NCBI RefSeq assembly: GCF_014655955.1
Contig: NZ_BNBO01000007.1
Span: 124,001 to 188,000, forward strand
DNA from: Kitasatospora indigofera
Lineage (GTDB): Bacteria > Actinomycetota > Actinomycetes > Streptomycetales > Streptomycetaceae
DNA length: 64,000 nucleotides
Direction of reading: 5' to 3'
This document shows, in pieces, positions 51,877-60,254 of the stretch (positions are counted from its first letter, which is position 1; each line of letters begins with the position of its first letter). The translations under genes and the position numbers were made by a program. Under the pieces are notes generated by a model. It saw only the letters and a list, made by a program, of their open reading frames with translations, was not told where the DNA came from and did not search any database.

Positions 51877-52259
51877 CGGGGGCTCCGCTCGGTCGGGGGG
51901 TTGCTCGGGGCAGCGGGGACGAGGCCCGGCCAGCGCTTCCGGGCGCCCTGGCGGCTCATCGCCAGGGCCTCCCCGAGCTGCGGGTAACCGGCGCCGGCCT
52001 CGACGGCGTCCCGGGCGATCCGGTCGGTCAGCCGCTCCGCCGACCGGCGCAGGTGCACCAGGGTGTGCAGTCTGGCCAGGGCGTCGCCCTGGGGGTCCGC
52101 CCCCTCCTCGGGGGCCGTCGGCGCGCCCGGACCGCCGGGGGGCGGCAGCGGCCGGAAGGCCCGCTGCGCCAGCCGTGCGGCGAGGTCGGCGAGGGCGGCG
52201 TCGGCGAGGGCCGCGATCTGCTCCTCGCTCATCCGGGGGACTCGGCGGGCACGGGACAT
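51873..52259 (-). CDS. Helix-turn-helix-like protein (copy 2)
   Basis: A 128-residue paralogue of the protein at 41554-41943. It keeps MSEEQIAALADAAL, the LHTLVHLRRSAERL helix and GAGYPQLGEALAMSRQGARK (about 89-108), the likely DNA-binding helix pair. It precedes a receiver gene with an ATGA overlap. Its presence marks a duplicated HTH-receiver module. Confidence 0.8.
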   Translation of the reverse strand: MSRARRVPRMSEEQIAALADAALADLAARLAQRAFRPLPPPGGPGAPTAPEEGADPQGDALARLHTLVHLRRSAERLTDRIARDAVEAGAGYPQLGEALAMSRQGARKRWPGLVPAAPSNPPTERSPR

Positions 52260-52362
52260 GGCACCACCCTACTGGTCCGGTCCCGGGCCGGTCCCGGGGT
52301 CCTCGGGACCGGCGGCGGCCGGCCCGGGTGGCGGGCGGACCGTCGACCGCCGGAAAGGCGGC

Positions 52363-52395
52363 GGCCGGCCCGGGAGATGGATTCCCGGGCCGGCC
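52363..52395 (-). terminator. Hairpin terminator after the second redox module
   Basis: A perfect 13-bp stem (52363-52375 with 52383-52395) with a 7-nt loop lies about 50 nt past the VKOR stop. Confidence 0.75.
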
Positions 52396-52444
52396 GACGG
52401 CGACGGTGCTCCCGCGGGTGCCGGGCAGGCGCGCGGTGCGGTAC

Positions 52445-53086
52445 TCAGATCAGCGTGCGCCAGTAGTACCAGAACCGGCTGAGGATCATCAGGGCGATCA
52501 CCGCGTACCAGAGCACCGGCACCACCCAGTGGTAGCGCAGCGCCTCCCGGACGGCCGGCCGCAGTCGTCCGGACACCGGGATCACGCCGCTGCGCAGGTT
52601 GTGCAGGGTGGTGTACCAGAACAGCGGGATCATCGCCGCCCAGACCAGCATGCAGTACGGGCAGAGCGCGCCGATCCGGTACAGCGTCTGGACCATCAGC
52701 CAGGTGACGAAGCCGACCCCGAACACGGTGCCGGCCTGGAGGCCGAGCCAGAACCACCGCCGGTAGCGGGCCCCGGCAAGCAGGCCCACGCCGATCGCGA
52801 CCACCACGGAGAAGCCGGTCAGGCCGATCAGCGAGTTCGGGAAGCCGAACGCCTCCGCCTGGTCGCTGCCCATCACCGAGCCGCAGCTGATGATCGGGTT
52901 GATGTTGCAGTTGGGGACGTACGACGGGTCCTGCAGCAGGCGGATCTTGTCGATGGTCAGGACGACCGAGGCGGTCAGGCCGAGCGCGCCGGTGACCACC
53001 AGCAGCCAGGCGAAGGCCCGGCTCGCGCCGATCGGGGCGCCGCCCGCCCGGGTGGCGTCGGTGCTCTCCAGGCCGGCGGGGGTCAT
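52445..53086 (-). CDS. Vitamin K epoxide reductase family protein (redox module copy 2)
   Basis: A 213-residue VKOR membrane protein with loop cysteines C60/C68 (NCNINPIISC) and active site C142-P-Y-C145. It is a clear paralogue of 8073-8735 (DKIRLL-DPSYVP-CNINP-ISCGSVM throughout). It starts in an ATGA overlap with the DsbA-like gene, so the two are coupled here, unlike copy 1. Confidence 0.94.
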   Translation of the reverse strand: MTPAGLESTDATRAGGAPIGASRAFAWLLVVTGALGLTASVVLTIDKIRLLQDPSYVPNCNINPIISCGSVMGSDQAEAFGFPNSLIGLTGFSVVVAIGVGLLAGARYRRWFWLGLQAGTVFGVGFVTWLMVQTLYRIGALCPYCMLVWAAMIPLFWYTTLHNLRSGVIPVSGRLRPAVREALRYHWVVPVLWYAVIALMILSRFWYYWRTLI

Positions 53087-53913
53087 CCGGTGGCCTGCTT
53101 GACCATCGCGGTGAACTGCTCCGGGGTGACCGCGGCGCCGTTGCTGAAGACCTCCAGCTTCTTGCCGTCCAGGTTCACCGTCGGGGTGCCGGTGACACCG
53201 CTGTTGTCGAAGGCCTTGGAGACCTCGGCGGCCCAGGGGGCGTAGGTGCCGTCCTGGACGGCCTTGACGAAGGCGTCGGTCTTCAGGCCCGGGACCTTGC
53301 CGGCCAGGTCCAGCAGGTGGCCGGTGTCGGCGAAGGCGTCGTCGCGCTCGTCCGGCTGGTTGGCGTAGAGCACGTCGTGGAAGGCCTTGAACTTGTCCAC
53401 GCCTTCGTTGAGCGCCGCACCGGCGGCGGCGAGCGCGGTGCGCGAGCCCTTACCGCCGAGGCCCTTGTCGAGGAAGGTGGCCAGGTGGTACTCGATCTTG
53501 TACGTGCCGTTGTCGGCCATTGCCTGCATGGTGGGCCCGTCGGTGGTCTCCAGCTGCTCGCAGTAGGGGCAGCGGAAGTCCTCGTAGACCTCCAGGGTGT
53601 GCGCGGCGTCGGCCTTGCCGTACGTCACCACGGTCCCGCCGGGGCCGCCGGCGTTGGCGGGGACCACCAGCGGGCCGCTCTGCGCCCCGCCACCCGAGCC
53701 GCCGACGGCGAACGCGACGCCGGCGGCCAGCGCCAGGACGGCCGCCGAGGCGGCGCCGACCACGGTGCGGCGGCGGATCTTCGCGGACCGCTCGGCCCGC
53801 CGGCGCTCCTCGTGCAGCCGCTCGGTGGCGGCCCGGCCGGCGGGCTTCCGGGGGCCGTTGCCGTTGCCCTTGTTGTTGGTGCCGTTGGTGCCGTTGGTGC
53901 TGTTCTTGCTCAT
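53083..53913 (-). CDS. DsbA-like thioredoxin-fold oxidoreductase (redox module copy 2)
   Basis: A 276-residue membrane-anchored oxidoreductase. An Asn/Gly/Thr repeat tail (4-20) precedes a basic stretch, one transmembrane helix (about 51-70) and the thioredoxin-like domain with C115-P-Y-C118 and GVTGTPTV. It differs from copy 1 in the active-site dipeptide (PY rather than PV), which usually shifts redox potential. The start is the ATG followed by SKNSTNG; copy 1 also starts MSKN. Confidence 0.94.
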   Translation of the reverse strand: MSKNSTNGTNGTNNKGNGNGPRKPAGRAATERLHEERRRAERSAKIRRRTVVGAASAAVLALAAGVAFAVGGSGGGAQSGPLVVPANAGGPGGTVVTYGKADAAHTLEVYEDFRCPYCEQLETTDGPTMQAMADNGTYKIEYHLATFLDKGLGGKGSRTALAAAGAALNEGVDKFKAFHDVLYANQPDERDDAFADTGHLLDLAGKVPGLKTDAFVKAVQDGTYAPWAAEVSKAFDNSGVTGTPTVNLDGKKLEVFSNGAAVTPEQFTAMVKQATG

Positions 53914-54017
53914 GGGGAGGTCGTCCTGTGCTCGATCGGAGGTCGGCTGGCGCCGGCGGCCCGCGGAGGGGCGGGGGGCCTGGCGCGGCGGGTCGACCGC
54001 TGAGAGCGGAGGTGTTC

Positions 54018-54731
54018 TCAGCAGGCCGGAGCGAGCACCGGCGGACCGCGCCGGACGGCCGGGCCGGTCAGGACGTCCTCGACCGGGAGGTGCTCCCGGC
54101 TCGACGGCGGGAGCGGCAGCCGGACCACCGGACGGGCCGGGACCGGCGCGGTGAGCAGCCGGAACAGCCCCCGGACGGTGGCCGTCGCCCGGCGGTGCAG
54201 GAAGTCGCGCAGGGTGCGCAGCGACTCGGCGAGGCCGGTCAGGGCGGCATCGGCGCGCCGCAGCCAGAAGGCGGCGACCAGGGCGATCAGGGTGTGCACC
54301 AGCAGGAGCAGCACACCGCCGGCGGCGGTCGGCACGCCGGCCGACGCGGCGCCGTGGCCCAGCAGGCCGCCGTCCCCGGCCAGGCTGCTGTTCCCGACGA
54401 GGAAGGCGCCGACCGAACCGCCGCGGCAGACCAGCGGCTCGAAGACGTGCGGTCCGGCGCCGGAGCCCGGGCCGCAGGTCGTCTGCGCGAGGTCGAAGAG
54501 GGCGGACAGGGCCAGCTGGAGCGGCAGGAACACGGCCGCGATCCGGCCGAAGCCCCGCCGGCGGCCGGCCAGCGCCAGGGCGAGCGCGAAGACGGCGCCG
54601 CCCGCGAGGGCCAGCACCGCGACGGGCAGCGGGCGGCCGGTGACCAGCACCTGGCCGAGCGCGGCGAGCAGCACGACCAGCGCGGCGAAAACCGCCGCGC
54701 GGAGCGTCCTGGTGGCCTGCTTGCTGTCCAT
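54018..54731 (-). CDS. Membrane protein with conserved cysteine pair (redox module copy 2)
   Basis: A 237-residue protein with about four transmembrane helices, paralogous to 10012-10665. TRTLRAAVF, GQVLVTGRPLP, LAQTTC (C86), LVCRGGS (C102) and the end RRGPPVLAPAC correspond one to one. It is the first gene of the module. The cysteine pair is a candidate substrate or relay for the DsbA/VKOR pair. Function unknown. Confidence 0.78.
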   Translation of the reverse strand: MDSKQATRTLRAAVFAALVVLLAALGQVLVTGRPLPVAVLALAGGAVFALALALAGRRRGFGRIAAVFLPLQLALSALFDLAQTTCGPGSGAGPHVFEPLVCRGGSVGAFLVGNSSLAGDGGLLGHGAASAGVPTAAGGVLLLLVHTLIALVAAFWLRRADAALTGLAESLRTLRDFLHRRATATVRGLFRLLTAPVPARPVVRLPLPPSSREHLPVEDVLTGPAVRRGPPVLAPAC

Positions 54732-54838
54732 TTGTCCGAGTCTGCCACAGGTGTGTGTGCGGACCGTCGGCCCTGTGAAGAGCCTCACGGTGCGGCCCCG
54801 CGTCCGGCGGACGGTTGCGGCGGGGCCGGTCGGGCGTC

Positions 54839-54873
<35 letters not shown>

Positions 54874-54880
54874 TTCTCCC

Positions 54881-55747
54881 ATGCCGGAACTGCCGGAGGT
54901 CGAGGCCCTCAGTGCCTTCCTGGGGGAGCACCTGGCCGGGCGCACCGTGGCGAAGGTCCACCCCGTCGCCGTGAGCGCGCTGAAGACGTACGCGCCGCCG
55001 CTGAGCGACCTGGAGGGCCGCACCGTCGACGCGGTGACCAGGCACGGCAAGTTCCTCGACGTCGCGGCCGGCGGGCTGCACCTGGTCGTCCACCTGGCGC
55101 GGGCCGGCTGGCTGCGCTGGCGCGAGAACCTCCCGCCCGAGCCGCCGCACCCCGGCAAGGGGCCGCTGGCCCTGCGGGTCCTGCTGGCCGAGCCGGCCGG
55201 GGCCGGCTTCGACCTCACCGAGGCGGGCACCCAGAAGCGTCTCGCCGTGTACTGCGTGCACGACCCCGCCGAGGTGCCCGGCATCGCCCGGCTCGGGCCG
55301 GACCCGCTCGACCCGTCCTTCACCCCGGAGGCCTTCGCCCGCCTGCTGAGCGGCGAGCGCCGCCGGCTGAAGGGCGTCCTGCGCGACCAGGGCGTGCTGG
55401 CGGGGGTGGGAAACGCGTACTCGGACGAGGTGCTGCACGCGGCCCGGATGTCGCCCTACAAGCTGGCGGCGAGCCTCGACGAGGAGGAGACGGCCCGCCT
55501 GTACGAGGCGCTCGGCAGCACCCTGCGGGAGGCGGTGGAGCGCTCACGAGGGCTGGCGGCCGGGCTGCTCAAGGCGGAGAAGAAGAGCGGACTGCGGGTG
55601 CACGGGCGGGCCGGGGAGCCGTGCCCGGTCTGCGGCGACACCATCCGGGAGGTGTCGTTCAGCGACTCGGCCTTGCAGTACTGCCCGACCTGCCAGACCG
55701 GCGGCAAACCGCTGGCCGACCGCCGGATGTCCCGGCTGCTGAAGTAG
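54881..55747 (+). CDS. Fpg/Nei family DNA glycosylase
   Basis: A 288-residue base-excision repair enzyme. The catalytic N-terminus is MPELPEVEA, with P2 as nucleophile and E3. The helix-two-turn-helix region is around GVGNAYSDEVLHAARMSP. A zinc finger closes the protein with CPVC and CPTC. It removes oxidised bases and cleaves the strand by beta/delta elimination. Start fixed by the required N-terminal proline. Confidence 0.95.
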   Translation: MPELPEVEALSAFLGEHLAGRTVAKVHPVAVSALKTYAPPLSDLEGRTVDAVTRHGKFLDVAAGGLHLVVHLARAGWLRWRENLPPEPPHPGKGPLALRVLLAEPAGAGFDLTEAGTQKRLAVYCVHDPAEVPGIARLGPDPLDPSFTPEAFARLLSGERRRLKGVLRDQGVLAGVGNAYSDEVLHAARMSPYKLAASLDEEETARLYEALGSTLREAVERSRGLAAGLLKAEKKSGLRVHGRAGEPCPVCGDTIREVSFSDSALQYCPTCQTGGKPLADRRMSRLLK

Positions 55748-55766
55748 CGGCCACCGGTCGCGGACC

Positions 55767-55798
55767 GCCGCACCCCGCCCGCGCCGTCGGGGTGCGGC
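55767..55798. terminator. Bidirectional terminator hairpin
   Basis: A perfect 11-bp stem (55767-55777 with 55788-55798) with a 10-nt loop lies between convergent genes ending at 55747 and 55808. Confidence 0.7.
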
Positions 55799-55807
55799 CG
55801 GCGGCGG

Positions 55808-56662
55808 CTACTTCTTGCGGGCGACGCCGGACCAGTAGTAGGCGGTCTCCGGGTCGGCGGTCAGCTCGCCGTCCGGCAGCCAGGACATCACCGGCGAGAC
55901 CCCGGGCTCCAGCAGCTCCCAGCCGTCGAAGAAGCGCGCCACCTGCTCGCGGGTCCGCGGGACGAGGGTCATGCCGCCCTGGCGGGCGGACTCCTCGACC
56001 CGCCGCACCGCCTCGGGGTCGAAGTCCTGGGTCGGGTGGGTCAGGGCGATGCAGCTGCCGGAGGGGAGGGCGTCGCGCAGGGCGGCGACCTTCCCCCAGG
56101 GGTCGTCCTCGTCGGCGATCAGCATCAGGACGGCGATCAGCAGCAGGCCGACCGGCTGCTCCAGGTCCAGGGTGGAGGTCAGCGCCGGGTCGGCCAGGAG
56201 CTCCTCGGACCGGCCCAGGTCGGCGTGGATGTAGCTGGTGCGCCCCGACGGGTCGCCGACCATCAGCGCGCGGGCGTGGGCCAGCACGATCGGGTCGTTG
56301 TCGACGTAGACGACCCGGGTCTCCGGGGCGATGGCCTGGGCGATGTCGTGGGTGTTGGGAGAGGTGGGGATGCCCGTCCCGAGGTCGAGGAACTGGCGGA
56401 TGCCCTGCTCCCGCACCAGGTGGCGCACCGCGCGGCCCTGGAAGGCGCGGTTCTCCTTGGCCATCGTGCGGATGCCGGGGATCGCCTGCCCGATGGCCTC
56501 GCCCATGGCCCGGTCCGGGGCGAAGTTGGTCTTGCCGCCCAGCCAGTAGTCGTAGATCCGCGCGGAGTGCGGCTTGCTGGTGTCGACGCCGAAGCGCTCC
56601 CAGTCGCTCACCTCGCTGCGGTCGCCGTCGTCCTGCTGCGCGAAAGCCTGACTTGTCGTCAT
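55808..56662 (-). CDS. SAM-dependent methyltransferase, DUF574 type
   Basis: A 284-residue protein of the actinobacterial methyltransferase family once called DUF574. The N-terminus WERFGVDTSKPHSARIYDYW and the SAM-binding loop DLGTGIPTSPNTHD (about 92-105) are diagnostic. The family is greatly expanded in Streptomyces; the substrate is unknown. GAGGAAGT about 5 nt before the ATG. Confidence 0.93.
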   Translation of the reverse strand: MTTSQAFAQQDDGDRSEVSDWERFGVDTSKPHSARIYDYWLGGKTNFAPDRAMGEAIGQAIPGIRTMAKENRAFQGRAVRHLVREQGIRQFLDLGTGIPTSPNTHDIAQAIAPETRVVYVDNDPIVLAHARALMVGDPSGRTSYIHADLGRSEELLADPALTSTLDLEQPVGLLLIAVLMLIADEDDPWGKVAALRDALPSGSCIALTHPTQDFDPEAVRRVEESARQGGMTLVPRTREQVARFFDGWELLEPGVSPVMSWLPDGELTADPETAYYWSGVARKK

Positions 56663-56792
56663 TACTACTTCCTCTGGAGGCAGATCATCACACTGCGGGC
56701 CAGGGTAGCGGTCGTGGCTCGGCGGAGGGGCTGCTTGCGCCGTCCGGGTGGTGAATCGCCCGCTGGGATCCGCGGGCCGGGAGGGAGGCGCG

Positions 56793-57875
56793 GTGACGGG
56801 GCAGGGATTCAGAATGTCGTCCGATCGTCAGATTTACTCGCGAAGAGTGCTGTTGGTCGCCGCCGGCGCTGCCCTGCTGTCGGTGAGCGGGTGCGGTCGC
56901 CCGGATTTCCAGCAGGGCGAGAGCGTCGCGTGGCCCGGCTCCGGGGCCTTCGGCGCCGGCCTGGACGCCGGTGCGGTCCCGGCCGGCGGCGACGGCCCCC
57001 CGCCGGAGCGCCCGCCGGCCCCGGCCCCCGGGCCGAGCCGTGGTTCGCCGTCCGCCGCCGGGTCGTCCGCCGGGCCGGGCGCGAACCAGGCCGCCGGTTC
57101 CGTGCGGAGTCCCGCGCCGAGTGCCGCATCGAGTGCCGCATCGAGTGCCGTGTCGAGTCCCGCCGGCGGGCCCGGGCCGGGCCACGGCACCCCGTCGGTC
57201 CAGGGGGCCGGCGCGAGTCCGGCCGCCGCTCCGTCGGCGACGGCTCCCGCCCCGGCGCCCGCGCCGCGGGCCCTGGACCAGGCGCAGAACCGGACGGTCA
57301 GCGAGCTGTCGCCGGACCGCCGGGTGGTGGCGATCACCGTGGACGACGGACCCGACCCCCGGTACACCCCGGCGGTGCTGGCGCTGCTGCGGCAGTACGG
57401 GATCCGGGCCACCTTCTTCGTGATCGGCCAGAACGCCGCCGAGTACCCCTCGCTGATCCGGGCCATCGCCGACGGCGGCCACCACCTGGCGAACCACACC
57501 TGGTCCCACCCCGAACTCCGGCGGCTGTCCGAGGCCAAGGTGCGGACCGAGCTGCAGCGCACCTCGGAGCTGCTGGAGCGGGCCACCGGCCGGGCGACGA
57601 CCTGGTTCCGGGCGCCGGGCGGGGACTGGTCCCCGGTGACGATGAAGGTCTGCTCGGAGCTGGGGCTGCGCCCGATGAGCTGGTCCGTGGACCCGCAGGA
57701 CTGGGCGCGGCCCGGTACGGCGGCGATCACCTCGCGGGTGCTGGGCGGCGTGCGGCCCGGCGCGATCGTCCTCAACCACGACGGCGGGGGCGACCGCTCG
57801 CAGACCGTCGCGGCCCTGCGGGCCTACCTGCCCGCCCTGATCGACAAGGGGTACGCGTTCACGGCGCCGCCCTGA
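56793..57875 (+). CDS. Lipoprotein polysaccharide deacetylase (NodB fold)
   Basis: A 360-residue exported enzyme. A signal peptide with SRRVLLVAAGAALLSVSGC ends at lipobox cysteine C34, and the twin arginine suggests Tat export. A long Pro/Ala/Ser linker (about 40-180) includes a GAGTGCCGCATC-type DNA repeat (57116-57151). The NodB domain (about 185-355) has TVDDGPDPRYTP and HHLANHTWSH, the metal site. It should deacetylate chitin- or peptidoglycan-like GlcNAc. GTG at 56793 has AGGGAGG 4 nt upstream; the ATG seven codons inside is an alternative. Confidence 0.92.
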   Translation: MTGQGFRMSSDRQIYSRRVLLVAAGAALLSVSGCGRPDFQQGESVAWPGSGAFGAGLDAGAVPAGGDGPPPERPPAPAPGPSRGSPSAAGSSAGPGANQAAGSVRSPAPSAASSAASSAVSSPAGGPGPGHGTPSVQGAGASPAAAPSATAPAPAPAPRALDQAQNRTVSELSPDRRVVAITVDDGPDPRYTPAVLALLRQYGIRATFFVIGQNAAEYPSLIRAIADGGHHLANHTWSHPELRRLSEAKVRTELQRTSELLERATGRATTWFRAPGGDWSPVTMKVCSELGLRPMSWSVDPQDWARPGTAAITSRVLGGVRPGAIVLNHDGGGDRSQTVAALRAYLPALIDKGYAFTAPP

Positions 57876-57979
57876 GCCCCGGCGGGCCTCCCGGGCCGGA
57901 CGGTCCCGTCCGGGCGCGCTGCCCGGGGCCCGTCCTCCGGGCCCGTCGTCCTGGGCCGGCCGTCCGGCCCGCTCCCGGG

Positions 57980-58900
57980 TCAGCGGGAGGCGGCGGCGAT
58001 CGCGCCGAGGAGTTCCGTCCACGGGGTGGGCTCCAGGCCGAAGGTCTTCCGGGCGGCCGTGGAGTCCATCACGAACGGGCTCCGCAACTGGTAGGCGGTC
58101 TCCTTGAGGGCCCGGACGGTCGGGTTGAACAGCCCGACCGCGGTGAGCACGGCGTCCGGCAGGCGGGTCACCCCGACCGGCGGCACGCCCGCGGCGCGGC
58201 AGAAGTCGGCGACCACCTCGCGCTGGGTCCGGGGCTCGTTGGTCGGCACGTGCCACGGCCGGCCCCAGGCCCGCTCGTCGCCGCCGACGGTCACCAGCAG
58301 CCGGGCGGCGTCCTCGGTGTACGTCCAGCTGTGGGTGGTGTCGGGGTCGCGCATCACCTGCACGGCCCGCCCGGCCAGGGCCTTGCCGAAGACGCGGGCG
58401 TCGATGGCGCTGAGGGCGCCCGGGCCGAGGTAGTCGGAGCTGCGGATCTCGGTGGCCCGGACGCGCCCCGCCAGGTGCAGGGCGTGGGCGTCCTGCCACA
58501 TCCGGGCGCGCACCCGCCCCTTCACCGAGTTCGGGTTCAGCGGGGTCTCCTCGGTCATCGGCGCGGTGACCGCGCCGTAGCCGTAGAGGTTGCCGACCGA
58601 GGCCAGGACGGCGCCCGAGCGCTCCGCGGCGACCAGCAGGGCGGCGGCCAGCGGCGGCCAGTCGGTGGCCCAGCGGTGGTAGGCGGGCCCGGCGCAGTTG
58701 TAGAGCACGGCCGCGCCCCCGGCGGCCTCGGTGAGGGCGGTCGCGTCGGTGGCGTCCAGCCGTATGCGGCGCACGCCGGGCAGCGGGGCCGCGCTCGCGC
58801 CGGAGCGGGTGGCCACCGTGACCTCCTCGCCGCGGGCGGCCAGCAGGCGTGCGGTGGCGGTGCCGACGGGGCCGGCGCCGACGATCAGGTGCTTGCTCAC
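57980..58900 (-). CDS. NAD-dependent epimerase/dehydratase-like protein
   Basis: A 306-residue Rossmann-fold protein with LIVGAGPVGTATARLL at 5-20 and the catalytic-type segment NLYGYG (about 104-109). It belongs to the atypical SDR branch; the substrate is unknown. GTG start with GAGGAG 7 nt upstream. It is divergent from the TetR gene, with a repeat array between, so it is the likely target of that regulator. Confidence 0.9.
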   Translation of the reverse strand: MSKHLIVGAGPVGTATARLLAARGEEVTVATRSGASAAPLPGVRRIRLDATDATALTEAAGGAAVLYNCAGPAYHRWATDWPPLAAALLVAAERSGAVLASVGNLYGYGAVTAPMTEETPLNPNSVKGRVRARMWQDAHALHLAGRVRATEIRSSDYLGPGALSAIDARVFGKALAGRAVQVMRDPDTTHSWTYTEDAARLLVTVGGDERAWGRPWHVPTNEPRTQREVVADFCRAAGVPPVGVTRLPDAVLTAVGLFNPTVRALKETAYQLRSPFVMDSTAARKTFGLEPTPWTELLGAIAAASR

Positions 58901-58974
58901 GGTGGACTCCTCGGGTGGTTCCGGCCGGGCGGTCGATGGGCGACGCCCGGCGGGTGACCGTCGTCGACATCGGC

Positions 58975-58989
58975 GAGAACACTGTTCTC
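58975..58989. promoter_or_regulatory. Palindromic operator candidate
   Basis: GAGAAC-ACT-GTTCTC is a perfect 6-3-6 inverted repeat in the gap between the epimerase and TetR genes. A related imperfect site, AAGAACACCGTGCTC, lies at 59029-59043 and runs into the direct repeat array. Confidence 0.65.
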
Positions 58990-59037
58990 GCTCGATGACG
59001 AGAGTGGCGGACGCCGGGTGCCGGTGTCAAGAACACC

Positions 59038-59151
59038 GTGCTCGTTTCCGATCGCCGTTCTCTTTCGCGAGCTGCGTTCTCCTACGTTGGCGGTGTTCTC
59101 GTACGAATGCGGCGTTCTCCGATGTTGCGGGTGTTCTCGCCCGCTGCCAGG
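59038..59151. repeat. Six 19-bp direct repeats before the TetR gene
   Basis: GTTCTC hexamers begin at 59057, 59076, 59095, 59114 and 59133, exactly 19 bp apart, with a degenerate first unit (GTGCTC) at 59038. The spacers are partly conserved (TACG/GATG then GCGG). The array ends 8 nt before the TetR start codon. It looks like a multi-site operator. Confidence 0.85.
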
Positions 59152-59159
59152 ATGGGCGC

Positions 59160-59933
59160 ATGCCCACCGCGCCCAGATCGCTCACCGCCCGTGAGCGGGC
59201 CCGCGTCGAGTTCACCCGGGACATCAAGGAGGCGGCCCGCCGGCAGCTCGCCGAGCACGGGGCCGCCGGGATCTCCCTGCGAGGGGTGGCCCGCGACATC
59301 GGCCTGGTCTCCGCCTCCGCGCTCTACCGGTACTTCCCCGGGCGCGACGCGCTGCTCACCGCCCTGATCGCGGACAGCTACAGCTCCCTCGGCGACGCCG
59401 CCGAGGCCGCCGCGGCGCCGGACGCCGAGGTCCAGGACGGAGCCCCGGACCCGGGGGACCACCTCGGCCGGTGGGTGGCCGTCTGCCACGCCGTCCGCGC
59501 CTGGGCCCTCGCCCACCCGCACGAGTACGCGCTGATCCACGGCTCACCGGTGCCGGGCTACACCGCTCCCGCCGAGACCACCGAGCCGGGCACCCGGGTC
59601 CCCTTCCTGATCGGCGGCCTGTTCGCCCGGGCCGCCCAGGACGGCGCCTACCGCCCGCTCGACCGGCTGCCCGTCCCGGCGGACGCGCACCGGGCGCTGC
59701 TCCCGCTGCTCGGGCGGCTGCCCGACGGCATTCCCGACCACCTGGTGGTCGCCGGCCTGACGGCCTGGACCTACCTCTTCGGCGCGGTCTCCTTCGAGGT
59801 CTTCGGGCACCGCGCCAACATCGTCGACGACCAGCGGGCCTACTTCGACCACGAGGTCCGCCGCCTGGGCGTCCTGCTGGGCCTCGGCCCGGTGGCCGCG
59901 GACGGCGGACGGCCGTCCGGGCAGGGCGCCTGA
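59160..59933 (+). CDS. TetR/AcrR family transcriptional regulator
   Basis: A 257-residue regulator. The N-terminal helix-turn-helix (about 15-65) has GISLRGVARDIGLVSASALYRYF. The C-terminal ligand-binding half matches the WHG (TetR_C_13) type. It is divergent from the epimerase gene and its promoter overlaps the 19-bp repeat array, so it probably represses both. AGGATGG precedes the ATG. Confidence 0.93.
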   Translation: MPTAPRSLTARERARVEFTRDIKEAARRQLAEHGAAGISLRGVARDIGLVSASALYRYFPGRDALLTALIADSYSSLGDAAEAAAAPDAEVQDGAPDPGDHLGRWVAVCHAVRAWALAHPHEYALIHGSPVPGYTAPAETTEPGTRVPFLIGGLFARAAQDGAYRPLDRLPVPADAHRALLPLLGRLPDGIPDHLVVAGLTAWTYLFGAVSFEVFGHRANIVDDQRAYFDHEVRRLGVLLGLGPVAADGGRPSGQGA

Positions 59934-60137
59934 CGGTCCGTCCCCACGGCCGCCCGTGCCCACGGCCGCCGGCCCCGGGTGGCCTGGTGGTCCGGTGCCC
60001 GGGTGCCCCCGGGGCAGGTCCTCGCCGGGCGTGCGGCGTTCGGCCCAAGCGTCCGCCGTGGCGGTCCGCCGGGCGCCCCTCCCGGTGCCGCCCGGCGCGT
60101 TCCCCGTCCGTGGCCGGCCCGCCCCCGGCCCGCCCCC

Positions 60138-60183
60138 CCGCCTGCACGCGGACCGCTCCCCCGCCTGCACGCGGACCGCTCCC
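60138..60183. repeat. Tandem 23-bp direct repeat (two copies)
   Basis: Two near-identical units built on CCTGCACGCGGACCGCTCCC are 23 bp apart, in the gene-free stretch 59934-60254. The rest of that stretch is low-complexity GC sequence with no signal I recognise. Confidence 0.8.
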
Positions 60184-60254
60184 GACCCGGGTCCGGCGCG
60201 CACTCGGAGCCCCGGCCGGGGGGTACGCCCTCGCGGTCGACAGGTAAGGGGTTC

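Noticed and set aside
59038..59151. CRISPR array
   Set aside because: The regular 19-bp repeats have no unique spacers of constant length separated by longer repeats, and no cas genes are near; it is an operator-like direct repeat array.
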